NCBI RefSeq assembly: GCF_009711345.1
Contig: NZ_SMMA01000066.1
Location: forward strand, 308,574-372,573
Source of the DNA: Pseudovibrio flavus
GTDB taxonomy: Bacteria; Pseudomonadota; Alphaproteobacteria; Rhizobiales; Stappiaceae
Length of the DNA stretch: 64,000 nt
Reading direction: 5' to 3'
A program made the position numbers and the translations under genes. Below are positions 25,376 through 33,751 of the stretch, one piece after another. The first letter of the stretch is position 1. The number at the start of each line of letters is the position of its first letter. The notes below the pieces were generated by a model. That model searched no databases and was not told where the DNA came from. It worked only from the letters and a program-made list of their open reading frames with translations.

Positions 25376-26149
25376 TTGAATACATATTCTGCGCGGGACC
25401 TGTGGTCCGTTCGCCTCGCTATGCAGGAAAGAACGGTACGGGTGCACTGCCTTACCAATCTTGTAGCGCAATCTTTTACTGCCAACACCTTGCTGGCATG
25501 CCGCGCTGTTCCATCCATGACCATATCACCTGAAGAGGTGGCTGATTTTACTGCGTCCAGCGGAGCGCTGCTCGTTAACTTGGGTACGCTTGATGCTGCT
25601 CGTAAAGGCGCAATGCTAACAGCCGTTTCCACGGCCAAAGCCAACGGCGTGCCTTGGGTGATCGATCCTGTTCTGGTGGAGCGCTCTCCAACACGCTGCC
25701 AGTTTGCTCATGAACTGCTGCGATATGGGCCCGACGCTGTTCGTTGTAATAAGCCGGAGCTGGATGCGCTTGCACTAGAACGCCACAGCGAGCATGCAGA
25801 CAAAACCGTGGTTGCTTGTACGGGTGCTATAGATCGCATTTCGTTCGGCGCTCAGCCAGTGATCGAGCTTTCCAACGGGCATCCATTTATGGCGCAGGTA
25901 ACAGCCATGGGCTGTGCTCTTGGTGCAGTAATGGCAGCAAGCGTTGCCCTTGTTGAAGACCGCAGGCTGGCAGTTGCTGGTGCGCTCGCCTTCTTTTCCG
26001 TCGCCGGTGAACTGGCAGGGCGTCAATGCTCTGGTCCGGGCAGCTTTCCGGCCGCGTTTCTAGATCAGCTTTATTCAATCAGCTTCGAGGATTTTTCCGC
26101 CTGTCTTAACTACAGGCAGGTTTCAAATCCCCAATGCGAAGAGGGATAG
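25376..26149 (+). CDS. thiM: Hydroxyethylthiazole kinase
   Basis: Phosphorylates the thiazole alcohol in thiamine salvage. Best start is TTG 25376 with GGAGGA eight bases upstream; no ATG is near, and the frame before it is riboswitch leader. 257 residues (E. coli ThiM 262). Motifs: HCLTNLVAQSFTANTLLA, LLVNLGTLD, WVIDPVLV, and the catalytic MGCALGAVMAA block. The middle region after AVRCNKPELDALA is about 20-30 residues shorter than in E. coli. First gene of the riboswitch operon, two bases before thiD. Confidence 0.92.
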   Translation: MNTYSARDLWSVRLAMQERTVRVHCLTNLVAQSFTANTLLACRAVPSMTISPEEVADFTASSGALLVNLGTLDAARKGAMLTAVSTAKANGVPWVIDPVLVERSPTRCQFAHELLRYGPDAVRCNKPELDALALERHSEHADKTVVACTGAIDRISFGAQPVIELSNGHPFMAQVTAMGCALGAVMAASVALVEDRRLAVAGALAFFSVAGELAGRQCSGPGSFPAAFLDQLYSISFEDFSACLNYRQVSNPQCEEG

Positions 26150-26151
26150 TT

Positions 26152-26967
26152 ATGACCGCGATTTCTGTAACGATTGCAGGTTCTGATTCCGGCGGCGGTG
26201 CCGGTATTCAGGCAGACCTCAAAACGTTTTCTGCTCTTGGTGTTTACGGTGCCAGCGTGCTCACCGCACTAACGGCGCAGAACACCAAAGGGGTGAGCGC
26301 AATTCATGATGTGCCGCCGAGCTTTGTTACCGATCAGATGGAGGCCGTTTTTACCGATCTTCGCGTTGATAGTGTGAAAATCGGCATGCTGTCTCAGCCG
26401 GATATTATCGATGCGGTTGCCGATGGGCTGGAGCGTTTTCACAAAGGGCCGGTGGTTCTTGATCCTGTGATGGTGGCAACCTCAGGCGATGCTCTGCTGC
26501 AAAGCTCCGCAATTGAAACGCTGAAAAAGCGCCTCTTTCCGCTGGCAACTCTTATAACGCCGAACATGGCTGAAGCAGCGTTCCTGCTTGGCGGTGAAAT
26601 GGCGAAAAGCAAAGACGATATGCGCGAGCAGGCACACGAGCTGTTGGGGCAAGGCGTGCGCGGCGTATTGCTGAAGGGCGGCCATGGTGACGGTGATCTT
26701 GCTGAAGATCTCTATTTGGATCGCAACGGTTTGGAAAAGTGGCTGGTTAGTCCGCGCCACGAAACACGCAACACCCACGGCACCGGCTGTTCGTTGTCTT
26801 CCGCTATCGCAGCGGGATTGGCGAAAGGCTTGCCGCTGGATGAAGCACTTGATGAAGCAAAAGAATTTATTAGCGGGGCGATTGCTGCAGCCGACACCTT
26901 AAAGATTGGCGGCGGCAACGGACCTGTACATCACTTTTATCGCTCATGGGAGGACGGGGCACAATGA
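26152..26967 (+). CDS. thiD: Hydroxymethylpyrimidine/phosphomethylpyrimidine kinase
   Basis: 271 residues; phosphorylates HMP twice to HMP-PP, the pyrimidine donor for thiamine. ATG 26152 follows GAGGG and the thiM stop by two bases. Ribokinase-fold motifs: IAGSDSGGGAGIQADLKTF at the N terminus, VLDPVMVATSGDAL, LLKGGHGDGD, and NTHGTGCSLSSAIAAGLA with the catalytic residues. The stop overlaps the next start (ATGA), so translation is coupled. With thiM it gives salvage of both thiamine halves; biosynthetic thiC, thiG and thiE are not in the window. Confidence 0.95.
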   Translation: MTAISVTIAGSDSGGGAGIQADLKTFSALGVYGASVLTALTAQNTKGVSAIHDVPPSFVTDQMEAVFTDLRVDSVKIGMLSQPDIIDAVADGLERFHKGPVVLDPVMVATSGDALLQSSAIETLKKRLFPLATLITPNMAEAAFLLGGEMAKSKDDMREQAHELLGQGVRGVLLKGGHGDGDLAEDLYLDRNGLEKWLVSPRHETRNTHGTGCSLSSAIAAGLAKGLPLDEALDEAKEFISGAIAAADTLKIGGGNGPVHHFYRSWEDGAQ

Positions 26968-28064
26968 GTAATTCTGGAAATATTAGCCGTAGACACGCAC
27001 TGAAACTGGCTGGCGCAGGGCTGGCCGGAACGGCTGCCCTTGCTACACCTGCAATCGCTTCGGATGCTTCCAAGGTCATTCGTTGGAAGATGGTTACCTC
27101 ATGGCCGAAGAACCTGCCGGGTCCGGGTGTTTCAGCGCAGCGTATCTGTGACCGTATCAAGACTATGAGTAACGGACGCTTGGAGGTTGATCTGTACTCC
27201 GCTGGCGAACTTGTTCCGGCGTTTGAAGTGTTTGATGCTGTCGCTGGCGGCGCTGCGCAGATGGGCCACTCCGCAGCCTTTTACTGGCAGGGTAAGGTTC
27301 CAGCCTCGGTGTTCTTCACTACCGTGCCTTACGGTTTGACACCGAACGAGCACTCTACTTGGATCGAGTTCGGTGGCGGGCAGGAGCTCTGGGACGAGCT
27401 TTACGCTCCTTTCAACCTCAAGCCATTTATGGGCGGCAACACTGCAGGCACAATGGCTGGCTGGTTTAAAGATCCGGTCACAAAGCTCGACGACCTTCAG
27501 GGGCTGAAAATCCGCATTCAGGGTCTGGGCGGTGAGATTATGCGCCGCGCGGGTGCAACGCCTGTCACTATGCCGACCTCTGAAATGTATTCTGCGATGC
27601 AGTCAGGTGTTGTTGATGCTATCGAATTCCTAGGCCCTGCAAGTGACGGTGCCTTGGGACTTCAAAAGATTGCCAAACATTACTATGGTCCGGGCGCGAA
27701 CAAGCCAAATGGTACCGGTGAAGCTACAGTCAATCTGGAAGAGTACAACGCGCTGCCTGCTGATCTGCAGATGATCGTTGCTGAAGCTTGCCGCTCCGAG
27801 CATGCGCAGGCCCTGGCGGAAGCTACATGGCATAACGCCGTGGCGCTGGCAAACCTGCAAAGCAAGTATGACGTTCAGGTACTGGGCTTCCCTGCCGATG
27901 TAACAGCTGAACTAAAGCGTCTATCCGCTGTGGTGATGGATGAGTTCGTTGAGGAGCATGAGGGAACTCAAAAGGTCTTTGAGAGCTATAACAAAGCTAA
28001 GGGAACGGTGTCTCAGTGGAGCGACTTGTCCATTCGTGACTACCTGATTGCCCGTGATAGCTAA
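26964..28064 (+). CDS. TRAP transporter substrate-binding protein, TakP-like, in the thiamine operon
   Basis: 366 residues. Tat-type signal SRRHALKLAGAGLAGTA with RR at 9-10, cleavage probably near ATPAIAS, so periplasmic. The mature part fits the DctP/TakP family: SWPKNLPGPG, YSAGELVPAFEVFDAV, PFMGGNTAGTMAGWF, GLKIRIQGLGGEIMRR (with the ligand-carboxylate Arg), and VDAIEFLGP. ATG overlaps the thiD stop by four bases. No membrane subunits (DctQ/DctM) are adjacent, so it must use a permease encoded elsewhere. Control by the TPP riboswitch suggests a ligand linked to thiamine, perhaps a precursor acid or a keto-acid substrate of TPP enzymes; the ligand is inference. Confidence 0.9.
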   Translation: MSNSGNISRRHALKLAGAGLAGTAALATPAIASDASKVIRWKMVTSWPKNLPGPGVSAQRICDRIKTMSNGRLEVDLYSAGELVPAFEVFDAVAGGAAQMGHSAAFYWQGKVPASVFFTTVPYGLTPNEHSTWIEFGGGQELWDELYAPFNLKPFMGGNTAGTMAGWFKDPVTKLDDLQGLKIRIQGLGGEIMRRAGATPVTMPTSEMYSAMQSGVVDAIEFLGPASDGALGLQKIAKHYYGPGANKPNGTGEATVNLEEYNALPADLQMIVAEACRSEHAQALAEATWHNAVALANLQSKYDVQVLGFPADVTAELKRLSAVVMDEFVEEHEGTQKVFESYNKAKGTVSQWSDLSIRDYLIARDS

Positions 28065-28090
28065 GCGCTAAAAGTAATCGAGACGTAGAA

Positions 28091-28115
28091 GGTCGCCAAT
28101 TCGGCGGCCTTTTTT
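28091..28115 (+). terminator. Terminator of the TPP-riboswitch operon
   Basis: GGTCGCC, loop AATT with neighbours, GGCGGCC, then TTTTTTATT, 27 bases after the stop. Confidence 0.85.
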
Positions 28116-28408
28116 ATTGGTTTTCTTTGTCTATTTTAGAAGTATTCAATTAATCTGTGGAGTACTATTGTTGTCTGTGGTGGTCATTCAGTAAGTTTAT
28201 ATGGCGCAACTATACACTTTTTGACGATTATAAATCGATATATTCACAAAATATAACTGGCATAAATTTCGTCCGTGTAGGGTGTTGTTGCTACTGCTGT
28301 TCCAATTAACCTTAGGTTCGTCCTTTTATTTTTCCGATGCTAGATTCACCAGTGGGTGTATTTGCACTCGCGCTCCATGCGGCGGGTGAGCGGTTCGGGA
28401 GACCTTTG
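28116..28408. other. AT-rich leader region of fadL
   Basis: About 290 bases, AT-rich with T runs around 28140-28330. No gene seen. Probably promoter and leader for the FadL-type porin. The fadL frame is open from 28337, but the signal peptide begins at the ATG at 28409. Confidence 0.4.
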
Positions 28409-29764
28409 ATGGGAAGGACAAATGCAACCCTTGCGGTATTGATGGCCAGTGCGGCAGGGTTTTCTATGGTGAACGAGGCCAATTCTGGCGCATTTGCTTT
28501 GCGCGAGCAGTCTGCGGTCTTTCAGGGCACATCTTTTGCCGGATATGGAACGGTTGTCGATAGCTTGTCTTCGATGTTCTGGAACCCTGCAACGGTAGTC
28601 GGGCACGAAGGGATACAGGGCGAGTCCGTAAACAGCTTCATCATTCCTCGCGGTGATATCAGTACAGACTCTGCCATTTTGGATGTGCAGGTTGGAGCTA
28701 TTCCTGCTGGTACGCCGCTCTCGTCTGTTCCTGGCGGGTCTGCTGGCGAAGCGGGGGATGTGGGGCAAAGCGCTTGGCTTCCCGCGACCTACGGCAGCTA
28801 TCAGGTCAATGACCAGTTTTATCTGGGCCTTGCGACGAACTCTCCATTTGGGCTTGCGACAAAGCCTGAGATTAATTGGGCAGGCCAGATCTACGCACGC
28901 TCTTCCAAAGCGCTATCGGTCAACGTCACGCCGATTGTCGGGGTGAAGGTGAATGAATACGTCTCGCTTGGGTTGGGTATGCAGTTCCAATATCTGCAAG
29001 TTCGGTTGAAGAGCGCGTTTCCATCAGCCCAGCAAACACCTGGTGGCTTGCTTGGTGTGTTCCAGACATCGCCTACAGCCGAGTTGAAGGGTGAGGATCA
29101 CGATCTTGGTCTAGGGGCGACGCTTGGTATCTTGCTTACCCCAAGGCCGGGTACACAGATCGGTATCGGTTATCGCTCTCCTATCAAGCACGACCTTGAA
29201 GGTGAGTTGATCATTCCAACTCTATCGGTCAATGGCATCACCGTTCCCGGATCTCAGATCGACATCAATGCCGATGTGATTTTGCCTGAGCAGATCAACT
29301 TCTCGTTCCAGCAGGAAATCACGCCTGAAGCCCGAATTATGGGTACTTTCGAGTGGACGAACTGGTCGCGATTTGGCTCGTTCAATGTGTTTAACGAAGC
29401 TGGTGTGGTCGTTCAGACGCTCAAGTTCAACTACAACGATGGCTACTTCGTTTCAGTTGGCGGCGAGTATGACTTTTACGAGAACTGGACAGGCCGCGTT
29501 GGCGTTGGATACGAATGGTCGCCTGTTGATGAGGCTATTCGTTCTGCTCGTGTGCCGGATACGGACCGTGTTTGGCTTAGCGCGGGCCTAAGCTATGTCT
29601 TTAACGACATGTTCGAGTTTGATTTGGGATACAGCCACCTGTTTGCCTTGAGTGATGACATTAACATCGTGCCCGGCCATCAGGATTATGAGGGTGTATC
29701 TTTCCGCGGTGATGTGGACGCTGCGGTGGACATCGTCTCCGCAGCTGTCCGTTATAAATTCTAG
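28409..29764 (+). CDS. fadL: FadL/OmpP1-family outer-membrane transport protein
   Basis: 451 residues from ATG 28409 (MGRTNATLAVLMASAAGFSM, a plausible signal peptide). After the signal the N-terminal plug region starts GAFALREQSAVFQGTSFAG, matching the FadL NPA-type segment further on (SSMFWNPATVVG). The rest is alternating strand sequence of a 14-strand barrel, ending in VSAAVRYKF with a C-terminal aromatic residue as outer-membrane barrels require. The family takes up long-chain fatty acids or other hydrophobic compounds. A FadD-like ligase is encoded at 18135, so fatty-acid use fits. The ORF upstream of the ATG is leader. Confidence 0.92.
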   Translation: MGRTNATLAVLMASAAGFSMVNEANSGAFALREQSAVFQGTSFAGYGTVVDSLSSMFWNPATVVGHEGIQGESVNSFIIPRGDISTDSAILDVQVGAIPAGTPLSSVPGGSAGEAGDVGQSAWLPATYGSYQVNDQFYLGLATNSPFGLATKPEINWAGQIYARSSKALSVNVTPIVGVKVNEYVSLGLGMQFQYLQVRLKSAFPSAQQTPGGLLGVFQTSPTAELKGEDHDLGLGATLGILLTPRPGTQIGIGYRSPIKHDLEGELIIPTLSVNGITVPGSQIDINADVILPEQINFSFQQEITPEARIMGTFEWTNWSRFGSFNVFNEAGVVVQTLKFNYNDGYFVSVGGEYDFYENWTGRVGVGYEWSPVDEAIRSARVPDTDRVWLSAGLSYVFNDMFEFDLGYSHLFALSDDINIVPGHQDYEGVSFRGDVDAAVDIVSAAVRYKF

Positions 29765-29770
29765 CGGGTC

Positions 29771-30550
29771 TTAGAACGCACTCGGGTACAGACCGCCATC
29801 CAGCAGCAGGTTCTGGCCGGTGATGTAGCTAGCGTACTGAGAGCATAGGAAAGCAGCAGCTTGACCAAATTCTTCTGGCGTGCCCAAGCGGTGGGCCGGA
29901 ATCTCTTGTGCAGCGGCTACTTTGCACTCTTCGATAGACTGGCCGGTTTCTTCAGACTGGCGCTCGAAAAGGCCCTTGAGGCGGTCAGTGTCGAACTTGC
30001 CCGGAAGTACGTTATTGATGGTAACGTTCCGGTCTGCGTACTGGCGTGCAACACCTGCTAGGAATGCAGTTAGGCCAGCGCGTGCACCGCTGGAAAGGTC
30101 CAGACCCTGCAAAGGCATGACGACCGACATGGATGTGATGTTCACAATGCGGCCAAAACCGCGATCTGCCATGCCGTCGATTGTTTTCTGGATAAGCTCA
30201 ATAGGAGTAACGAAGTTCTGGGTAACGCCGGCCAGCATCGCTTCGCGGTCCAGTTCGCGGAAGTCTTTGCGTGGTGGGCCGCCGTTGTTGTTTACCAGAA
30301 TGTCCGGCTCAGGGCAGGCTGCCAGAATGTCGTCCTGTCCTTTTGCGGTAGAAACGTCAGCTGCGATTGCCTGAACCGAAACGCCATAGGTGGAGCGAAG
30401 CTGCTCTGCAATCGTTGCCAGATAAGCACCGTCACGGCCGTTGATGACCAGATCGCAGCCCGCCTCAGCAAGAGCTTTTGCAGTGCCAAGGCCAAGACCC
30501 CGGCTGGAAGCGCAAACGATGGCTTTGCGGCCTTTGATACCCAGATCCAT
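29771..30550 (-). CDS. SDR-family oxidoreductase lacking the Tyr-Lys pair
   Basis: 259 residues of short-chain dehydrogenase fold. The nucleotide turn reads CASSRGLGLG (for TGxxxGxG), then ADVS and ILVNNNGG. At the active site ITSMS is present, but the place of YxxxK is taken by SGARAGLTAF, so Tyr and Lys are Ser and Arg. A subgroup of FabG-like proteins shares this change, and its chemistry is not settled. C-terminal end ITGQNLLLDGGLYPSAF is normal. AGAGG precedes the ATG. Convergent with fadL with only six bases between. Confidence 0.85.
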   Translation of the reverse strand: MDLGIKGRKAIVCASSRGLGLGTAKALAEAGCDLVINGRDGAYLATIAEQLRSTYGVSVQAIAADVSTAKGQDDILAACPEPDILVNNNGGPPRKDFRELDREAMLAGVTQNFVTPIELIQKTIDGMADRGFGRIVNITSMSVVMPLQGLDLSSGARAGLTAFLAGVARQYADRNVTINNVLPGKFDTDRLKGLFERQSEETGQSIEECKVAAAQEIPAHRLGTPEEFGQAAAFLCSQYASYITGQNLLLDGGLYPSAF

Positions 30551-30820
30551 TTTTCCTCTTTAGGTTTGTTTCCTGAAACTCGCTCTAGTTTTGCCATGAC
30601 TGAGAGTGAAGAACAATCGAAGAAACCTGCAAGTGTAAAGAGTTAGCTACAATCCTGCCCTTCGATAGGGGATTTTGGGGACGTGTTGCTTCCTAAGTAT
30701 GTCAGTCCGTTCGGGTAGTTTATGGCGCTTTACTCGTGCCTACTAAAAACCACTGTCATATTGGTTTTATCGGAATCGCTTCTAACCAAAGTATCTCTTC
30801 TAAGCAGCGGAGTGCTTTTG

Positions 30821-31633
30821 ATGGCAACAGACAAACAGGTAAGGCGGCATAAAAGCCTTTTTATATCTGATGTTCATTTGGGAACGCGGGGCTGTAAAGC
30901 TGAGGCGCTTCTTGAGTTTCTCGATCATCATGACGGCGAGGTTATTTACCTCGTTGGTGACATTGTTGATGGCTGGCGGCTGCGCCGTCGGTGGTATTGG
31001 CCAGCAGCGCACGCCAAGGTCATTACGCGGATAAGACAGCTGGCAGCCGAGGGGCGCAGGGTGGTCTATATTCCCGGTAATCACGATGATTTTCTGCGCG
31101 GTTTTTATGGCGTGCACCTTGAAGGCATTGAGGTTGCCGAGCAGGCCATTCATGAAACGGTTACGGGCAAGCGGTATCTTGTTACCCATGGTGATCAATT
31201 CGACGTGGTGGTGATGAACGCCCGTTGGCTGGCCCTAGTGGGAGATGTTGCCTATACTACGGCTCTAGGCTTGAACACCTTCATTAACCGCTTTGGCAGT
31301 GCCTTGGGTCTGCCGTACTGGTCCTTGTCTTCTTGGTGTAAACTCAAGGTCAAGAAAGCGGTAAACTTCATCGGCCGGTTTGAGGAAGCCCTTGTGGGGC
31401 TTGCCAGAGCCGATGGTTTGGACGGCGTGATCTGCGGCCATATTCACCATGCAGCGCAGCGCCGGTTTGAAGAGGTGCACTACATCAACACCGGAGATTG
31501 GGTTGAAAGCTGCACCGCCGTTACTGAAAGTTACGAGGGTACCTTTGAGGTAATCCGATGGGTCGAGCAGCAAACGAAGGCTCGCACCAGCAGGGTGCAA
31601 GAGCAGGCAAGCGGCGAGGCGGTTACAGCATGA
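30821..31633 (+). CDS. LpxH-like metallophosphoesterase (UDP-2,3-diacylglucosamine diphosphatase family)
   Basis: 270 residues from ATG 30821; the open frame before it looks like leader. All metal-site motifs of calcineurin-like esterases are present: FISDVHLG, VGDIVDGW, IPGNHDD, THGDQFD and CGHIHHA. Closest to the LpxH-like family of alphaproteobacteria, which are often beside a glycosyltransferase, as here. The next gene starts inside its stop codon (ATGA). Likely acts on a lipid-linked or nucleotide substrate in envelope glycolipid synthesis. True LpxI or LpxH function is not proven. Confidence 0.88.
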   Translation: MATDKQVRRHKSLFISDVHLGTRGCKAEALLEFLDHHDGEVIYLVGDIVDGWRLRRRWYWPAAHAKVITRIRQLAAEGRRVVYIPGNHDDFLRGFYGVHLEGIEVAEQAIHETVTGKRYLVTHGDQFDVVVMNARWLALVGDVAYTTALGLNTFINRFGSALGLPYWSLSSWCKLKVKKAVNFIGRFEEALVGLARADGLDGVICGHIHHAAQRRFEEVHYINTGDWVESCTAVTESYEGTFEVIRWVEQQTKARTSRVQEQASGEAVTA

Positions 31634-32697
31634 GTTCCATTCTTGTTGTAACAGACGCTTGGCATCCGCAGGTCAATGGCGTGGTGCGCTCGCTCAAGCA
31701 GCTTTCCAACGCGCTCAAGCAGCAGGATGTCACGCTCAAGTTTCTAACGCCGCTTGAGTTTCGCAACATGTCCATGCCCACCTATCCTGAGATCCAGCTT
31801 AGCATTGCTGTACCTCATGATATTCGCCGCTTTATTGAAGCTGCCAATTGCGAGCACCTTCACATTGCCACTGAGGGGCCTTTAGGCTGGATGGCAAGGT
31901 CCGCCGCGTTACGGGAGGGGCGCGTTTTTACAACGAGTTACCATACTCGTTTTCCTGAGTATGTGCGGGCGCGCGCGCCAATTCCAACCAACTGGTGTTA
32001 TTCGCTCATGAAGTGGTTTCACAACAGCGGTGATGGCTGCATGGTCGCTACCAGCTCTTTGGAACAGGAACTGGATGAGCGTGGCTTTGACAACTTGATG
32101 CGCTGGTCTCGCGGGGTTGATCACAAGCAGTTCAGGCCAGTTAAGAGTGATGTATTCGCAGGATTGCCAAGGCCGATATTTTTGAATGTTGGGCGTGTAG
32201 CAGTTGAAAAGAATGTCGAGGCGTTTCTCGATCTTGAGTTGCCCGGTTCCAAGGTGGTTGTCGGAGACGGGCCTCAGCTTGAAGCGTTGAAGGAAGCCTA
32301 TCCCCATGTAGTCTTTACAGGGCCAAAAAGCGGAGAAGCGCTGACCCAAGCGTATGCGGCAGCAGATGTTTTCGTGTTTCCCAGCTTAACGGATACCTTC
32401 GGTAATGTATTGCTGGAGGCGCTTGCTTGCGGAACGCCTATCGCAGCTTTTCCCGTTACTGGGCCGCTGGATATAGTGGGCGAGACAAGGGCGGGGGTTC
32501 TTTCCCAAAACCTCGAAGAAGCAGCACTAAAAGCTCTTAGCATCCCGCCTGACCATTGCCGTGAAATGGCACAGCGCTTTAGCTGGGAGGCGAGTGCGGA
32601 ACAGTTTATGAGCAACGTTCACGCTGCCTACAACATTGGTTGTAACCCGACAGATAAGCATCTTGCTGATGGCGGCGGTCGCTTGACGATCAACTAG
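31630..32697 (+). CDS. Glycosyltransferase family 4 (GT4) protein
   Basis: 355 residues from ATG 31630, which overlaps the stop of the phosphoesterase gene. GT-B fold: N-terminal VVTDAWHPQVNGVVRSL (donor/acceptor site with HPxxNGV), then TSYHTRFPEYV, RWSRGVDHKQFRP, FLNVGRVAVEKN, and the C-terminal EX7E-type motif in FVFPSLTDTFGNVLLEALACGTP. Related proteins make glycosyl-diacylglycerols or phosphatidylinositol mannosides. Translational coupling with the phosphoesterase implies a shared pathway, probably a membrane glycolipid. Confidence 0.9.
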   Translation: MSSILVVTDAWHPQVNGVVRSLKQLSNALKQQDVTLKFLTPLEFRNMSMPTYPEIQLSIAVPHDIRRFIEAANCEHLHIATEGPLGWMARSAALREGRVFTTSYHTRFPEYVRARAPIPTNWCYSLMKWFHNSGDGCMVATSSLEQELDERGFDNLMRWSRGVDHKQFRPVKSDVFAGLPRPIFLNVGRVAVEKNVEAFLDLELPGSKVVVGDGPQLEALKEAYPHVVFTGPKSGEALTQAYAAADVFVFPSLTDTFGNVLLEALACGTPIAAFPVTGPLDIVGETRAGVLSQNLEEAALKALSIPPDHCREMAQRFSWEASAEQFMSNVHAAYNIGCNPTDKHLADGGGRLTIN

Positions 32698-32743
32698 GTG
32701 GGCTTTACGGTCGCTTCGTTTTTGTAGGTGGGGCGAGGATGAA

Positions 32744-33730
32744 ATGAGCAAGTACACTCCAGTTGATCTGACTTTTTCCGAAATTATTGCAGCGAGTAAG
32801 CGCATAGAAAAGCGTGCCTTCAAAACGCCTCTTCTGCGCAATGACAAGCTGGATCAATTGGTGGGTGGCCGCGTTTTCATAAAGCCGGAGTGCTTGCAGC
32901 AAACAGGTTCCTTTAAGTTTCGCGGAGCGTTTAACAGGCTACAGCTGATCCCAGAGGCTGATCGGGCCAAGGGCGTAGTTGCTTGTTCTTCCGGCAATCA
33001 TGCTCAAGGCATTGCCTATTCCGCCAGCCTACTTGGCATGCCTGCAACTATTGTGATGCCGCAGGACGCACCAAAGATCAAAGTGGAGCGTACACGTGCT
33101 TTCGGGGCGGATGTTGTTCTTTATGATCGTGCAAATGAAGACAGAGACGCGATTGCAGAGGAGCTCTGCTCAAAGACCGGCGCAACCTTTGTTCATCCGT
33201 TCAATGATACCGGCGTTATCGTAGGGCAGGGAACTGTTGGGCTAGAGGTTTGGGAACAAACCCGCGCTCTTGGCGTTACCCCTGATCTACTCGTTTCTTG
33301 TACCGGTGGCGGCGGTTTAACCTCAGGCATTGCCCTTGCTCTCGAAACGCTCCTGCCTGAGTGCGGGGTCTACACGGCAGAGCCGGAAGGCTTTGATGAT
33401 TACGCGCGTTCATTAGCGGCGGATAGAATTTTGGAGAACGAGCGTAAGGCAGGGTCTATCTGCGATGCTGTTCTTACGCCAGCTCCGGGTGAAAACGGTT
33501 TTTCCGTTATGCGTAGACGTGCTGCGGGTAGCGCTGTTGTAACGGATCAGCAAGCGCTGGAAGCTGTTGCTTTCGCGATATCAGAGCTGAAACTGGTGGT
33601 GGAGCCGGGCGGCGCAGTCGCTCTTGCAAGCTTGTTAAGCGGCAAGATTGATGTGCGCGGCAAGACCGCTGTCATCATATTGTCCGGCGGTAATATTGAC
33701 CCCGAACTTATTGCCAAGGCGCTCGTTTAG
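32744..33730 (+). CDS. Threonine/serine dehydratase (PLP-dependent)
   Basis: 328 residues, single catalytic domain of the threonine ammonia-lyase/serine racemase family. PLP Lys in SFKFRGAFNR, phosphate-binding SSGNHAQGIAYSA, glycine loop CTGGGGLTSGIALA, and IILSGGNIDP at the end. The C-terminal regulatory ACT domain of biosynthetic IlvA is absent, so the enzyme is of the catabolic or racemase type. Starts 46 bases after the glycosyltransferase. The stop codon is within a 9-bp terminator hairpin. Confidence 0.92.
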   Translation: MSKYTPVDLTFSEIIAASKRIEKRAFKTPLLRNDKLDQLVGGRVFIKPECLQQTGSFKFRGAFNRLQLIPEADRAKGVVACSSGNHAQGIAYSASLLGMPATIVMPQDAPKIKVERTRAFGADVVLYDRANEDRDAIAEELCSKTGATFVHPFNDTGVIVGQGTVGLEVWEQTRALGVTPDLLVSCTGGGGLTSGIALALETLLPECGVYTAEPEGFDDYARSLAADRILENERKAGSICDAVLTPAPGENGFSVMRRRAAGSAVVTDQQALEAVAFAISELKLVVEPGGAVALASLLSGKIDVRGKTAVIILSGGNIDPELIAKALV

Positions 33731-33738
33731 AGCGCCTT
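33716..33738 (+). terminator. Terminator-like hairpin spanning the dehydratase stop
   Basis: AAGGCGCTC (33716-33724), loop GTTTA, GAGCGCCTT (33730-33738). The stem is perfect, but the T run is short. Confidence 0.6.
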
Positions 33739-33751
33739 TGGTCGTTCATAC

